From the NCBI GenBank assembly GCA_028641055.1, contig CM054057.1, forward strand, positions 327,638,482 to 327,702,481: a stretch of DNA of 64,000 nt, given 5' to 3'. Source of the stretch: Alopecurus myosuroides (Eukaryota; Streptophyta; Magnoliopsida; Poales; Poaceae). Position 1 is the first letter of the stretch, and each line of letters opens with the position of its first letter. Position numbers and translations under genes: made by a program. Positions 11,271 to 22,154 of this stretch are shown one piece after another. The notes under the pieces were generated by a model. It did no database searches. It was not told where the DNA came from and saw only the letters and a program-made list of their open reading frames with translations.

Positions 11271-12895
11271 CTTGGAGCGGCAAATCAAGAAAGCAATAAT
11301 GGCCACAATCATGCATAGCGACAAAAACATTATTAATCAAAGCATAAAGGGTATTGCAAGTTCAAAAAATAATTGATCATAGAGGCTATAAGTGACTAGT
11401 TTGTAGTCATAAAAATGGTGTAATCATGCACCAAGTCAACAAAATAAAGCATTCAAAAGAGAACACCACAAATTTATGCTTCAATATGACAACAACAACA
11501 ACAACAACTCATGATTTTTTCAATGGAACATTAAACACTCTCAGCTATTTGAGACAAGTCATGCTACAATAACAACTACTAAGCATAGAATGAAAATAAC
11601 ATCTAGCATGACATGAAAAATTCTAGCCACAGTCTATACAAGGTTCTAGTTACACCATTATAAGCACGAAAATTGTACCACACTTTCCAACACCAATCAA
11701 CTTGTTTCAAAAAAACTCTCATATATGATATTCATAAAATACCAACGAGCTAATCATATATAACTGAAGAAAACTAACAAGCTGTGAACAAAATACGAGT
11801 GGAAAACAAGGGCTAAACGCAATACTAGCAAAGGGTGAACACTCACAGAACAATAAGAAGGAAAACTAGAGTGTTCTAAGCAATGAAAACGAAGTATGTA
11901 TCTCTCCCACACAAGAATGATAGGTTCCAACTAAGATTATTTAGCAAGGAAAATAAAATAAAACAAACATACGCTCCAAGTAAAGTGCATATGATGTGAC
12001 TGAATAAAAATATAGTTTCACTAGAAGTAACCTTATAAATTGTTGATGAAGAAGGGGATGCCTTGGGCATCCCCAAGCTTAGACGCTTGAGTCTTCTTAG
12101 AATTTGCTGGGATGAACCACGGGGTATCCCCAAGCTTTGGCTTTTCACTCTTCTTGATTACATTGTATCACCCTCTTCTCTTGACCCTTGAAAACTTCCT
12201 TCAAACCAAACTCAATGTAATTCGCATTAGAGGGTTAGTGCACAAATTAAAATTCACATGTTCTGCAAGGACACAAGAATTATTGATACTTTTTAAACAT
12301 TAGCTACAGCCACTAATTTTTTGTGGAGCAAAGAAATCCACTCGACATAGTAAAAGAGAGAATGCAAGTAAAAAGGTAGAATCTGTCAAAACCAGAACAG
12401 TCTATAAATACGATTTTTTTTGGGGCACTTAAGTTGCTCAGATAAAAAATGTAAATAACAAAAAGTTTCAGAATTAGCTGAGGAATAAGCACAAAAAATT
12501 TCAGGTCATTTTTATCCATCTGTGAATTACGCGATTTTTTACAGTGGACACCAGAAATCTGTTTCCTGCGCAGAAATCCAAAACCAACTCCAACTTTCGC
12601 TAGAAACTTTACTTGGCACAAATAATACATGAAAATAAAGATACAAAGGAGTTGCTACAGAAGTATACAACCCCTTGACTCAAAGAAAACAGAGAAACAC
12701 AAAGCAAAAAATTAAAACATGGGTTATCTCCCAAGAAGTGCTTTTCTTTAACGCCTTTTAGCTAGGCATGATATTTTAAGAAGATGCTCCCATGAGAAAT
12801 ATGAATTGAAGGAAAAGAGAGCATCAAGAAGAAAATGTAAAAAAAAAATAAGTCTAACCCACTTCCTATGAGAATGAATCTTGCAGAAAAACAAG
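11271..12895 (-). other. S non-coding interior
   Basis: No gene seen. The stretch is AT-rich with words typical of Sabrina-like 3' interiors read on the minus strand: gcttggggatgcccaaggc near 12056-12080 and cacttcttgggagataaccc near 12721-12740. The ORF at 12313-12630 is Phe/Leu-rich low-complexity sequence with no domain. Confidence 0.55.
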
Positions 12896-13956
12896 TCATG
12901 AAAGCACAAAGCAAAAAAGCATAGAAAAGCAAAACAAGTGCAACTTCAAAAATTTCAACATAAAGAGGGGAAACTTGATATTGTTGAGATGCATAAAATT
13001 ATATTTCCCTCTCTCATAATAAATTTTAGTAGCATCATGAATGAAATTAACAATATAACTATCACAAGAAACATTCTTATCATGAGCCACATGCATAAAA
13101 AAGTTAATACTCTCCACATAAGCATAATCATTCCTATTAATAGTAGTGGGAGCAAATTCAACAAAATAGCTATCATTATCATGCTCATCACCATAATCAT
13201 CAAATATAGGAGGCATATTGCAATCATAACTAATTTTCTCCTCGGTAGTAGGTGGACTGAAAATAGCATGTTCATCATTGTAATCATCGTATAGAACTCC
13301 AACATGATAGACAAGTTGTTTATTAAGGAGATGGTTTTCGGTAATCCCTCCATAACTATGACATTTTCATGAGGATAATTGTAATCATAGCCTATGTTAT
13401 AGCATCTTTTATAATAGTTATCAAAGACTGGAGGCATAGTATCATCATAAGTAATAGTGCATTCATTTGTAAACATATCATCATTTTTACTAGAAAGAGA
13501 TGCATCAAGCATATAATCATCAGTAGAAAAAGGATTTTAAAACACATCATCCACAAGCTCGGAGCTTTCTATATCATCATTGGAAATAACATGGATGGTA
13601 CTATTAGTACATCAATTATCATCATTTTTAGAATTGGTACCAAAAAGATTTTCGATATCAAAAGTAGTGTGTTTCTCCCAATCATGATCACTTTCATAAA
13701 TAACAGGAATAGGAACATCATCAAGTTCAGACTCATCAAAAACTATAATAGGAGCAACATGCTTAGAGGGAGATACTGTTACCTCTCTCCTTTTACTCCT
13801 CTTCTTCTTCTTCCTCCTCTTCTTCCCCTCTTTAGGAGGGAGAGGCTTCAAAGGAAGCTTCTCCACATACCCTAGTTTATTGCCAGAAACAATAGAAAAA
13901 ACCTTGGAGGATTCCTCCTCTTCATTAATAAGATGAAAAAAAACTAGTCCTGTCAT
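12896..13956 (-). pseudogene. S second coding remnant (no RT motifs)
   Basis: Three broken frames read on the minus strand contain acidic, Tyr/Asp-rich sequence. Examples are VIYESDHDWEKHTTFDIENL (13612-13956), MPPVFDNYYKRCYNIGYDYN and MPPIFDDYGDEHDNDSYFVE, then YIVNFIHDATKIYYERGKYN and a hydrophobic tail. This recalls the non-pol protein of Sabrina-like elements. The repeated MPPxFDxY motif and the shared YYERGKY element are the best landmarks. No catalytic residues of protease, RT, RNase H or integrase are visible. Frames change near 13550 and 13216, so this is a decayed ORF. Function unknown. Confidence 0.6.
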
Positions 13957-14089
13957 ATTTTGGTAAAGTCTCCTTTTTTAAAATATTCTGTATGTAAGTA
14001 TTTGCGTGGCAATTATTAACACAATAAAGATGACAACCATGCAGGACACTATTCATATCAAGAGCACGCATATCTACCAAAGAAGTTTT

Positions 14090-15406
14090 TCATGATAACT
14101 CTTCACACCCCAAAAATAATGTAAGTTCATCATGCTGATTAAGAGTGATCTTATCATCACAATAAAAACTTGCAGTACTCATAGGATTTGAATGGTTACT
14201 ATTATAGCGTGAGCATTGGAAATTGAAATGACCCACTTTACAGCAAAGTTCACAAATAAAAGGATAGAGGGCACAAACTTTTTTACCAAGATCATCTAAA
14301 GCCCTGGACCACTTTCTATTTTTTTCATTCCTATGATGGATACAATATTCTTGTTTAATTTGATTCTTTTCACGATGTCTAAGTGCTCCACAAAAATTAA
14401 CATGCTTATAACAAATAGTACTTTTAGAAGTTTGAGCATGTTCATTGCAATCATTAATAACAATTTCATTTTTCATGCAAGTGTCTTTAAAAGGTTCATG
14501 ATATATGTCCCCATTTGCCTTAGGAACATTAATATAAGAAGCAAAGGATCTATACCCACCAACAATCATTTGAGGATCAAGACCATATTTAGCACTAAGC
14601 TCTTGAAAATCGGTAGTTTCAGTGAAAGACTTAATGCAATCATACTCATAGTTTATACATGATTCTTTACCTTTTCCGTTATTCCAACCTTCATTATTGG
14701 TTTGAATTGTTTCAAGAAGATCCCATTTAGCTTCAACCTTCTTACTTGAGAAAGAACCCTCTAAACATGCATCTAGATAATCCATGTAATGTCCTGAAAG
14801 CCTTGCATAAAAATTAGTAACAATTATTTCCTCGGGAAGATCATGGTTAGGACATTTGAGTATTAATGTTTTTAGTCTTCCCCAAGCTTGAGCAATGATT
14901 TCTCCATCACGAGGCCAAAAATTATAAATGAAATTCCTATCTAAATATAGTTCATGATAAGAATAAAATTTAGAATAAAATAGAGATTCAAGCTCCTTCC
15001 ACTCCAAATGATGAGGATCATCTAGTAGCTCATACCACTCCCTTGATTTGTCCCTGGGTGACAAAGAGAATAGCCTCCTCTTAACTTGGTCCATTCAAAT
15101 ACAACCACACTTGAACAACACGCATAATTCATGTATAAAGAGTAAATGATCACTAGGATGGATAGTTCCATCTCCAAAATAGCAGTTATTCATAACGCGT
15201 TCAACAAGTTTCATAGGTATTTTAAAAGGAATACTTTCAGCAGGAGGATTTAAAATATCACAAGCATCATTAGATTTATCACATATGGGAGATAAAGTAT
15301 CATCAGAGCAAATTTCTTCCTCTAAAGCTGGGGGACTAAAAATATTATAAAAACTAGCTTCCCCAAGCTTAGACTTTTCCATAACATTAGAAATAATGGT
15401 ATCCAA
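14090..15406 (-). pseudogene. S gag protein, interrupted by one TGA
   Basis: One frame runs from 15406 to 14090 with a single in-frame TGA at 15095-15097. It includes an N-terminal acidic part and a retrotransposon gag core (RLFSLSPRDKSREWYELLDD, KFYSYHELYLDRNFIYNF, AQAWGRLKTLILKCPNHDLP). A CCHC zinc knuckle, CELCCKVGHFNFQC, matches CX2CX4HX4C. Gag would coat the element's RNA in cytoplasmic particles. Downstream there is no protease or RT, so the copy would depend on another element even if intact. The family call is moderately firm; the gag identity is firm from core and knuckle. Confidence 0.8.
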
Positions 15407-15610
15407 AGAATTAATGCTAATAACTAGGATGCAAATAAAGCTCTCTCATATTTTTGTTGTTTTCCATTAACCTTAAATATAAAAATAAGGAACAAGTAAA
15501 AATAAGCCTAACTAGTGAAAATAAAAACAAGAAACAAAAAGATATAATTGCAGAATCTAAAGGAAATAACTTCGAGTACTCACAGAGCATTTGAGTACCT
15601 TTTACCTTAC

Positions 15611-15628
15611 CTCCCCGCAACGGCGCCA
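15611..15628 (-). other. S primer-binding site
   Basis: Read on the minus strand this is TGGCGCCGTTGCGGGGAG, close to the widespread TGGCGCCGTTGCCGGGG site. It lies 13 bases inside the LTR end (tcaagctcttttg between them), the spaced arrangement typical of Athila-type elements. Confidence 0.75.
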
Positions 15629-15641
15629 CAAAAGAGCTTGA

Positions 15642-17053
15642 TGTCTACGCATGCTTCTATTCTTGTAGACAGTGTTGGGCCTCCAAGTGCAGAGGTTTGT
15701 AGAACAGCAGCAAGTTTCCCTTAAGTGGATTACCCAAGGTTTATCGAACTCAGGGTGGAAGAGATAAAAGGTATCCCTCTCAAGCAACCCTGCAATTATG
15801 ATACAAGAAGTCTCTTTTGTCCCCAACACACCTAATACAATTGTCAGTTGTATAGGTGCACTAGTTCGGCGAAGAGATAGTGAAATACAAATAGTATGGA
15901 TGATTATAAGTGATAATAGCAATCTAAAATAAAAATGGCAGCAAGCAAACATGTAGCAGAACTGGCTGAAAATGGTGTTTCAATGCTTAAAACAAGGCCT
16001 AGGTATCATACTTTCACTAGTGAACACTCTCAACAATAATAACATAATTGAATGCATAAATATTATCTCTTCACTATGCTACTCCAGACCAATCTCAGGT
16101 CGCATAACAAACTCTAATCATTACGTAGGGCTGTAACAGCACTCCTCAAGTCTGTATTCCCTCTCTAGGGCACCCCACGCTGTCACTATGAGCGCCCCAA
16201 ATTAGTACTAAACAAACGCCACAATCTCAAAGGGTCATCCAACACAAAATATAAATATCATGCTTAACCACACGGGCACACAATGTAGCTTTACACCGTG
16301 ATCAAAGTGTCTACGAAGATCTCATAGAATACCACTTGAGTAGCATATCAGGTGAAGAGTAACATCTACTTATTGACCTAGATTACAAAGCTCATGATCA
16401 CATAAAGATCACATCATGGAAGAGAGAGATGAAACACATAGCTACCGGTAAAGCCCTCAGACCCGAGGGATAACTACTCCCTCCTCATCATGGGAGACAG
16501 CAAAGGCGATGAAGATGGCGGTGGAGTTGATGGAGATGGCTCCGGGGGCACTTCCCCATCCCGGCAGGGTGCCGGAACAGAGATTTCTGTCTCCCGAAAC
16601 TTGTCGGTGGCGGCGGCGAGGCTACGAAACTTTTCATGGAAGGGGGTCGATATATTTAGGGTTTATGCCTCGGGGGGCTTTATAGGCGAAAGGGCAATGT
16701 CGGTGGGCGCCCGAGGGGCCCACACCACTAGACGGCGCGACCACGGGGAGCCGACACGAGCCTATGGTGTGGGGGCTCCAGGGGCCCCCACCGGGTCTCC
16801 TTTGGACTTCCTTGACGTGTCGGTAATTCTAAGACTTTTGGCTTTTGTTTCGTCCGATTCCGAGAATATTTCCAGAATAACTTTTCTGAAACCAAAAACA
16901 GCAAAAAACAGGAACTGGCTCTGTGGCATCTTGTCAATAGGTTAGTCCATGAACACGTCCAGAAAACGAAGGAAAACATGTGAAAACATAAAGGTATTGG
17001 ATAGAAAACAAGTATGGATCATCGAAAATTATAGATACGTTTGAGACGTATCA
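15642..17053 (-). repeat. S 5' LTR
   Basis: The LTR is 1,412 bp, opening TGATACGTCTCAAACG and ending in TAGACA on the minus strand. A candidate TATA box, cctataaag, lies near 16675 in a GC-rich stretch. The ORFs in it are LTR leader sequence, not genes. It directly follows the primer-binding site region of S. Confidence 0.85.
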
Positions 17054-18049
17054 ATTACCTAAGCACTGAGGACGACCAGGATGTCCATCTACCCACCAGG
17101 ATGCACCTCAACAGGCTCACTAGAGTCGGTCGCCGCGAAGGCTGCCGCGACGTCCTTGTCGGCATTCAGAAACGGCGCGGCGACTTTGAAAGGGCTCACT
17201 GGGTCGCGCTACAAGACTTAAAATTGATCGAGCCTTTGGTGGAAGAGTATAAAATCTTAATCAACCAGAATTACATCAAAATGAGCGGTCCGAGGAAGAT
17301 GGGAGACGTAACCAAAGAGCACAACTCTAGCTTCACACGTTGGTTCAAGCAAAGTCAACTGATTGAAGCACAGAGCAAAAGGCCTTCTACGAAAGATGAA
17401 AAACTCATATACACCTTATCAAAGTGGCCCGGGCAGAATGTAAGGACCTATCAGGGGTACGACATCTCCGGTACATATTCTCCATCGAGGACAAGGACAT
17501 GAGTAGCAAAAATCAAAACTCAGGAGTAACTATGCTATCATACGGCGATGACGAGACTAATGTCAAGGAAAGATTCTTCAGAAAGATCGAGGAGATATGG
17601 GAGCTCAACTACTGTGGAGAGACGGTGGTGCCAATGTTCCATGTGAGATGGGTCAGGAATGTCAAGAAAAAAGGACGGTATTTCACCATCATGGTTATAC
17701 CCGATGCCAAATCGAAGAACGCATCCGCGAAAAATAAGCCATGGGTACTCGCTAGCCAAGTTGACCAATGCTTCTTCATCACCTACCCGTCAAGTCCTAG
17801 CCATGTTGTTGCGAGGAGGGGAAGAGGAGCATCATCAGAATGCAAGGAGACGCCAACGAGGAAGACTTCGACAAAAACGGTGATCCGAAGACCGAGGAGG
17901 AATTCGAGAAGCACTTCGGCATGCCTACTACTGGTAAAGTAAGAAGGAAGACGTCCCTGCCTACCCAAGGTTGTCCGTTCACGCGAAGCAATCTCAAGGT
18001 GGCAGGCATAAAGTATTCAACCGCCAACAAAAAGGGCAATAGACGCTAA
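17054..18049 (+). pseudogene. CACTA-A: TNP2-type transposase 3' fragment (DUF4218-DUF4216)
   Basis: On the plus strand, frame 17041-17502 includes LIEPLVEEYKILINQNYIKM and SSFTRWFKQSQ, the C-terminal part of DUF4218. The next frame (17424-17942) has the DUF4216 signature: NQNSGVTMLSYGDDETNVKE, IEEIWELNYCGETVVPMFHV, then KPWVLASQVDQCFFITYP. The third (17840-18049) supplies a basic tail ending at 18049. Frames change near 17470 and 17840, so it is broken. The catalytic Transposase_21 domain should lie upstream and is missing because S occupies that side. No CACTA terminal repeat was found here, so it is a remnant. Confidence 0.8.
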
Positions 18050-18249
18050 GCTAGCTCGGAACCGGGACGAAGAAGACTTTTTTGTGTATGCGCATGTGTG
18101 TGTGAGATAAACATATGTGTGTGTGAGACAAGATTGTGAAGAGACATTAAATAAAAAAAATCTACTAATAAATGTGTGTTTTCTTTCTTTAATTGTAATT
18201 AACTATTTTGTTTCATTAATTGTAATTAAATAAAATATTTAACAAAATG
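18050..18249. other. AT-rich spacer with GT/GA runs
   Basis: There is no gene here. It holds short (tg)n-like runs (18085-18125) and AT-rich sequence with two copies of ttaattgtaatta near 18190 and 18216. It may be the 3' tail of CACTA-A. Confidence 0.4.
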
Positions 18250-18331
18250 TGGGGCGACACCAGGATTCGAACCTGGTTGTTGCCACAGTTTTTTGCTTAA
18301 CAGCAAACCACTGGGCTAGTAACACACTTCG
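18250..18331 (-). ncRNA. tRNA-like sequence (decayed or SINE head)
   Basis: Read on the minus strand it has an A-box-like tagcccagtgg and a perfect B box ggttcgaatcc inside a 5-bp T arm (ccagg ttcgaat cctgg). A short D-arm stem (agc/gct) is also possible. The acceptor ends do not pair, and no clear anticodon arm forms, so it is not a functional tRNA gene. A tRNA-derived SINE head or a fossil tRNA are both possible. Confidence 0.4.
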
Positions 18332-18359
18332 ACCTTTTTATTTTATTTATCCATATAAT

Positions 18360-18870
18360 TATATGGCGCACCAAGGTGCACGGTGCGCCACAGAATTCGC
18401 ACAATTCTGTGTCGCATCTCCTGGTGGATGCGCCACAGAATTTGCTTCCAGCAAATGACATGTGGCCCCGACGCGCGTGCTGTCTTCCACGGTTAGCCAT
18501 AGAATCTCGTCCCCACCTCTCCTCTCACGCGATCCGTCGCCGCCATCGCCGTTCCTGCTCACCCTCGCCGTCTCGCCCCGACCCCCTCCAAGACCCCAGC
18601 AAACAGGAGCTGCCGCGTCGCGCCTTCGCCACGCCGTCAGCGAGCAGGAGCATGAGCCACGCCTTCGCCACGCCGACCAAGAGCCCCAGAGAGCAGGATC
18701 AGGAGCCGCACGTCCACGACGACGTCCACACCGCTCTCGGCCTCGACTCCGTCCTCAATCTTACGCAGGTGAGATCGACTCCATTCCTCAATCTGGTCAG
18801 TGTAAGGCTGCAATTTCAAGTCGAATCCTCCAAAGTTATATTGTCTCCTAGCTGACAGGACCTCCAGCAC
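18360..18870 (+). other. GC-rich, exon-like segment of unknown origin
   Basis: The GC-rich block runs from repeated gcgccacagaatt words (18382, 18429) to a candidate splice donor, cttacgcag|gtgaga, at about 18770. One frame includes EQDQEPHVHDDVHTALGLDS followed by that donor. Base composition differs sharply from its AT-rich neighbours, as in a first exon with its 5' leader. I do not recognise the protein. It may be a captured host first exon or TE leader. Confidence 0.25.
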
Positions 18871-19216
18871 TGATGATAGCTGAGTGGAGAGAACGGAAAC
18901 AGCATGCCTCGCATCTAAATGCAGCACATGAACAATGCTATGCAAGAATCGTGCACTTAAGAATTTCGTCATTTTAGTGTTGGAACCTCTCATGTAGGAC
19001 AAGAAAACACATCAGCTAGCTAGCTCTGTGTGAGACACTGGGCTTTGTTGCTTCCGGAGCACCATTGATCAGAAGCAGTTAGGATATGGTTGTGAAAATA
19101 TGTTGTCTATCATGATGATATCCTGGAGGATGTAGTGTAGCATGACTAGCCAAGACTCTGTTTTTCTTTCGTGGATTCGTTTTCTTTTTTGGAACTGTAA
19201 ACCATTCCACATTTCT
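18871..19216. other. Unassigned low-copy-looking sequence
   Basis: No recognised gene or element. A candidate short exon after an acceptor at 18858 could encode GPPALMIAEWRERKQHASHL on the plus strand, with no family recognised. Confidence 0.2.
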
Positions 19217-19234
19217 GCACCAAAAATTATTTTT
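19217..19234. repeat. LINE target-site duplication, left copy
   Basis: The sequence gcaccaaaaattattttt is identical to 20549-20566 and brackets the LINE exactly. Confidence 0.85.
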
Positions 19235-20548
19235 TGAAGCAAGAGGGCAAAAGATTTGCCGTTTATATTGATATAGGAGAAGCAAACAAGGCCTAAGCCT
19301 GAAAGTAAAAAAGAGGAAAGTACAACTGATTAGGTCCCCATAATCTCGGAAAGGTCCTTAGCACCGGCGAACATCCAGTTCTTACACTCGTCCTTGATCT
19401 TCTGAGTGAGGGCCGCAGGCGTGGAAAACCTGTTGTTGAAAACCCTTGCGTTGCGCTCTTTCCAGATTTCCCACGAGATCAAGATGATAGCAGACTTAAG
19501 CCCCTTGGGGGAGTTGCAAGGCGTGCGGGAGGCGGCCTGCCAGTAGTGCAACACCGTCGGGCGGTCAGAGCCAATGCAAGGAACAAGGCTTGCAGCGGAC
19601 AAGCCAGACGGCGGCAGCCGACCATATACGCTTGGCAAAGCGACATTCTAAAAGAAGGTGCCTGGCAGTCTCTCGCAGTTGGTTGCAAAGTTTGCATAGG
19701 GGCTGATGCGGCCAGCCCCTCACCGCCAGCCTATCAGACGTCCAAAGCCTGTTCTGGACCGCCAGCCAGGCGAAGAAACGACACTTTGGTGGAGCCCAAA
19801 CTTTCCAGATGATCGACTTGAAGGAGCACTGGGTGGAGCCGGCAAACTGCGCCCTGTAGGCCGAGCCAGACGAGTATTCCCTGCTACTGGTAAGATCCCA
19901 AACGATGTTGTCGGCCACACCCGGTGACAAGACGACGGACTAAACCTGCACCCAGAGCCTAACAAACTCAGCAAAGTGTAGGGCGGTGAAGTCTGTCATG
20001 CTGATGTCGGAGATCCACTTCTGGTTGTTGATGGCGTTGTGCACGTTACGCTTTTTACGCTTGGAAGCGGCAAAGATCAGAGGTGCCAGGGACTTGGGGG
20101 AGGAGCCCTCAAGCCACGAGGAGTGCCCCAGAAGGAAGCCTTCAAACCATCACCAACTGTGACTGTTGTTGCAGCGTGAAACAGTGACCTATCCACCTCG
20201 TCGTTAGGTGTATCCAAACCCACCCAAGGTTTGTCCGGCGCCTTCCATTCGCGCCAGAGCCAGCGCAGCCTCAGGGCCCTAGCGAATTTGTCGACCCAGA
20301 CCCCCTAAGAGTTTTGGGCGGCAGACCTTAGGCCAGCTGATCTTGCATTTTCCACCGCTGACCGTGTCACTGCAGGCCCAAAGCATGCCCCGCCGCAGTT
20401 TGTCAATGGCCTTGATGGTAGCCTTGCTCACTCTGATAGCCGTGAGAAGGAAGATCGGCATGGAGGTGAGGACCGATTTAACCAGGGCGTCGCAGCCCGC
20501 ACGGTTGATGAGCTTCCCTTTCCAGGGGTTGAGGCGGTTGGCCAGCCC
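19235..20548 (-). mobile_element. 5'-truncated LINE (non-LTR retrotransposon)
   Basis: This is a 1.3-kb minus-strand insertion bounded by 18-bp direct repeats. It carries only the 3' end of the RT ORF and 3' UTR. Its 3' end on the minus strand finishes in a short A run at the left duplication, as expected for target-primed reverse transcription. The truncation point near 20548 removes the endonuclease and most of RT. Confidence 0.85.
19330..20548 (-). pseudogene. LINE RT C-terminus with RT zinc-binding domain
   Basis: The minus-strand frames encode RT thumb-region sequence at 20279-20461 (IKAIDKLRRGMLWACSDTVS, WPKVCRPKLLGGLG). The zf-RVT domain lies at 19565-19930, with FKSIIWKVWAPPKCRFFAWL, RLAVRGWPHQPLCKLCNQL and ETARHLLLECRFAKRIW showing the Cys/His set. 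The C-terminus at 19330-19638 carries LISWEIWKERNARVFN, a typical plant LINE ending. These parts are in different frames and stops intervene between 19930 and 20279, so it is dead. zf-RVT is a C-terminal zinc-binding region of plant LINE ORF2. Confidence 0.85.
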
Positions 20549-20566
20549 GCACCAAAAATTATTTTT
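20549..20566. repeat. LINE target-site duplication, right copy
   Basis: Identical to 19217-19234 over 18 bases. Confidence 0.85.
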
Positions 20567-20588
20567 CTCACTGGATAGTTGAATGCTG

Positions 20589-20711
20589 CTCGGCTCCGTT
20601 CTAAATTAGTTGTTGTTGATTTAATACAAAATTAGCTGTCGCTGATTTAGTATAATAGTTCAAAGTGTACTAAATTCAGCGACAACTAATTTGAGACGGG
20701 CGTATGAGTAC
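20589..20711. mobile_element. Stowaway-like MITE (foldback)
   Basis: About 120 bp folds on itself: ctccgttctaaattagttgt on the left pairs with acaactaatttgagacggg on the right. Inside, gtcgctgatttagta pairs with tactaaattcagcgac. The ends resemble the CTCCGTCCCAAATTAGTTGTC-type terminal repeat of grass Stowaway elements. The outer bases and TA target site are worn, so the limits are approximate. Confidence 0.65.
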
Positions 20712-20879
20712 CTCCACTGATCATTTATATTTGCTCAATTACTCCTAGTGTGTACCCCCAAAATAAGCTAGCTCACACGTATATGTATGGTGCATGGTGT
20801 ACCAGAGAGTTATTGCTGGCTTTAGTCTAGTTTTCGGATGAGATTTTTTCTTGAAACTATGATGATGCTTGTGTACTGC

Positions 20880-21314
20880 CCAGTATTTCTGATTTAATAA
20901 GTATGCTTCTTCCCACTCAAGTTCATAGAATATTTTTATAGATACTTCTACACATTCCATCAGACGAAGAACCTCAGCTTGCCTATCTTGCATTTGTCCA
21001 AGATTCTCCTGTTTACAAGCCTAATTCTATTACACTTCCATGCAAATTAAGATAGCAATGCCATCATAATGAACAAGTGAACTGAAAGAGTTACCAAGTA
21101 GGAAATAGAAAAGCTCTGTAAAAACAGATGCCATCAATCTGAGTTCCTCTGAAGAGCCCATACTGCTTATTGAGAATCTATAAGAAAATTGATTTTCAGA
21201 TACGTGCAATAATCTAATGCTTCTAGCATAAAATCAGTTGCACAGACAAACCTTGATCTTTTCCTGGATGATGTTGTTATTTGAACATTCAAGAATCAAT
21301 TCCGAGATTGGTTC
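20880..21314 (-). pseudogene. Otubain-like (OTUB) deubiquitinase fragment, three exons
   Basis: Three minus-strand exons with GT-AG borders read like plant OTUB1-type otubain. Exon A, 21252-21314, encodes EPISELILECSNNNIIQEKIK. Exon B, 21095-21177, encodes ILNKQYGLFRGTQIDGICFY then RAFLF. Exon C, about 20887-21008, encodes ENLGQMQDRQAEVLRLMECV and YELEWEEAYLLNQ. Otubains cut ubiquitin chains; their active site is DGNCFYR, with Asp and Cys catalytic. Here it is DGICFYR, keeping Asp and Cys. Exon B has lost one base after RAFLF, since a one-base shift gives SYL|EN as in the family. N-terminal exons and the catalytic His region are missing. It is a relic of a host gene, possibly carried here by a transposon. 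Confidence 0.7.
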
Positions 21315-22154
21315 CTATCATTCCAAAAAATAAGTATGAGAAAAGGTATCTTCAAGGTATGATGTATCATATGTAATATTCATCTAATTTGAGCATGGAT
21401 TTGAACTGCTCAGTATTTCAGCATGCCAAAGGTGTTACTAGTAGATACAGAGCTGGGCTGATGAAATCTGTTACTATGTTAAGATGATGATGATTCTGTT
21501 ATGTTGTATGTCCTCGAAACCTGATATCTATGGAGCACTCAAGTGTAGCTTTTAAATCTCACCTTTTATGTTCTCATTCCCTTGCTGTGATTTGTTTCAG
21601 TGTAGGTAGGCTTTGGTAATGCAAGTGTAATGCAAGAAACTCGGCCGTAAAAACACTATGGGTCGATCAAGTTTACACAAACACTATATTTTAATTTATT
21701 TTTATAGCCTTCTGTTGGTCTGGGACCTGTGTTGTTTGACCAGATTCATATATGTCCCATGTTAGACAAGTGGTTTATTTTTCTGGGATATGTTATAGTG
21801 GTTTATTTTTCTGGGAACAACTTTGGAGGATTATGGCTTGTTGTGTGCCAGATGTGGATGGATTGCGACGTATGTTCCACTATCTGGATATAGCACTAGA
21901 TTGAGAGGATTGGGGATTGGGGATGTGTTTTGCGCGAGTATACATTGAGTTGCCAATGTTTCGCTAGAACGTCGATCCGTTTCTGTTCCGGCGAATTTCT
22001 GGCACTCCGGCATGGCTTTTTTTTTAGCAAAGTTCATGCCAAAAAATTTCGTCGAATTCTGTAGCTTGATTAGTTGTTTTTGAGCATGTCGGACACTTCT
22101 AATAAATTACTACTATTACAGAAAAACAAACTATAGACTTTTTGAGCATGTCGG
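21315..22154. other. Unassigned sequence before the copia element
   Basis: No gene recognised. It holds two local direct repeats: agtggtttatttttctggga at 21769 and 21797, and tttttgagcatgtcgg at about 22077 and 22139, the second ending exactly at the COP insertion point. Confidence 0.4.

Larger units (their letters stand above)
10276..17053 (-). mobile_element. S: gag-only Athila-like element (Sabrina type), 3' end lost
   Basis: The minus-strand order is LTR (15642-17053), primer-binding site, degenerate gag, a second coding remnant with no RT or integrase motifs, then long non-coding AT-rich sequence that stops at T1. LTR style, the 13-base gap before the primer-binding site and the gag sequence recall the Triticeae Sabrina family, which lacks a normal pol; that name is from memory. 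The matching 3' LTR is absent. The block 10690-11270 is homologous, inverted, to L. The right LTR end borders CACTA coding sequence, so S inserted into CACTA-A; attac (17054-17058) would be the target copy, but its partner is missing. Confidence 0.8.

Noticed and set aside
18250..18331. Functional tRNA gene
   Set aside because: Acceptor ends do not pair and no proper anticodon arm forms, so it is listed only as tRNA-like.
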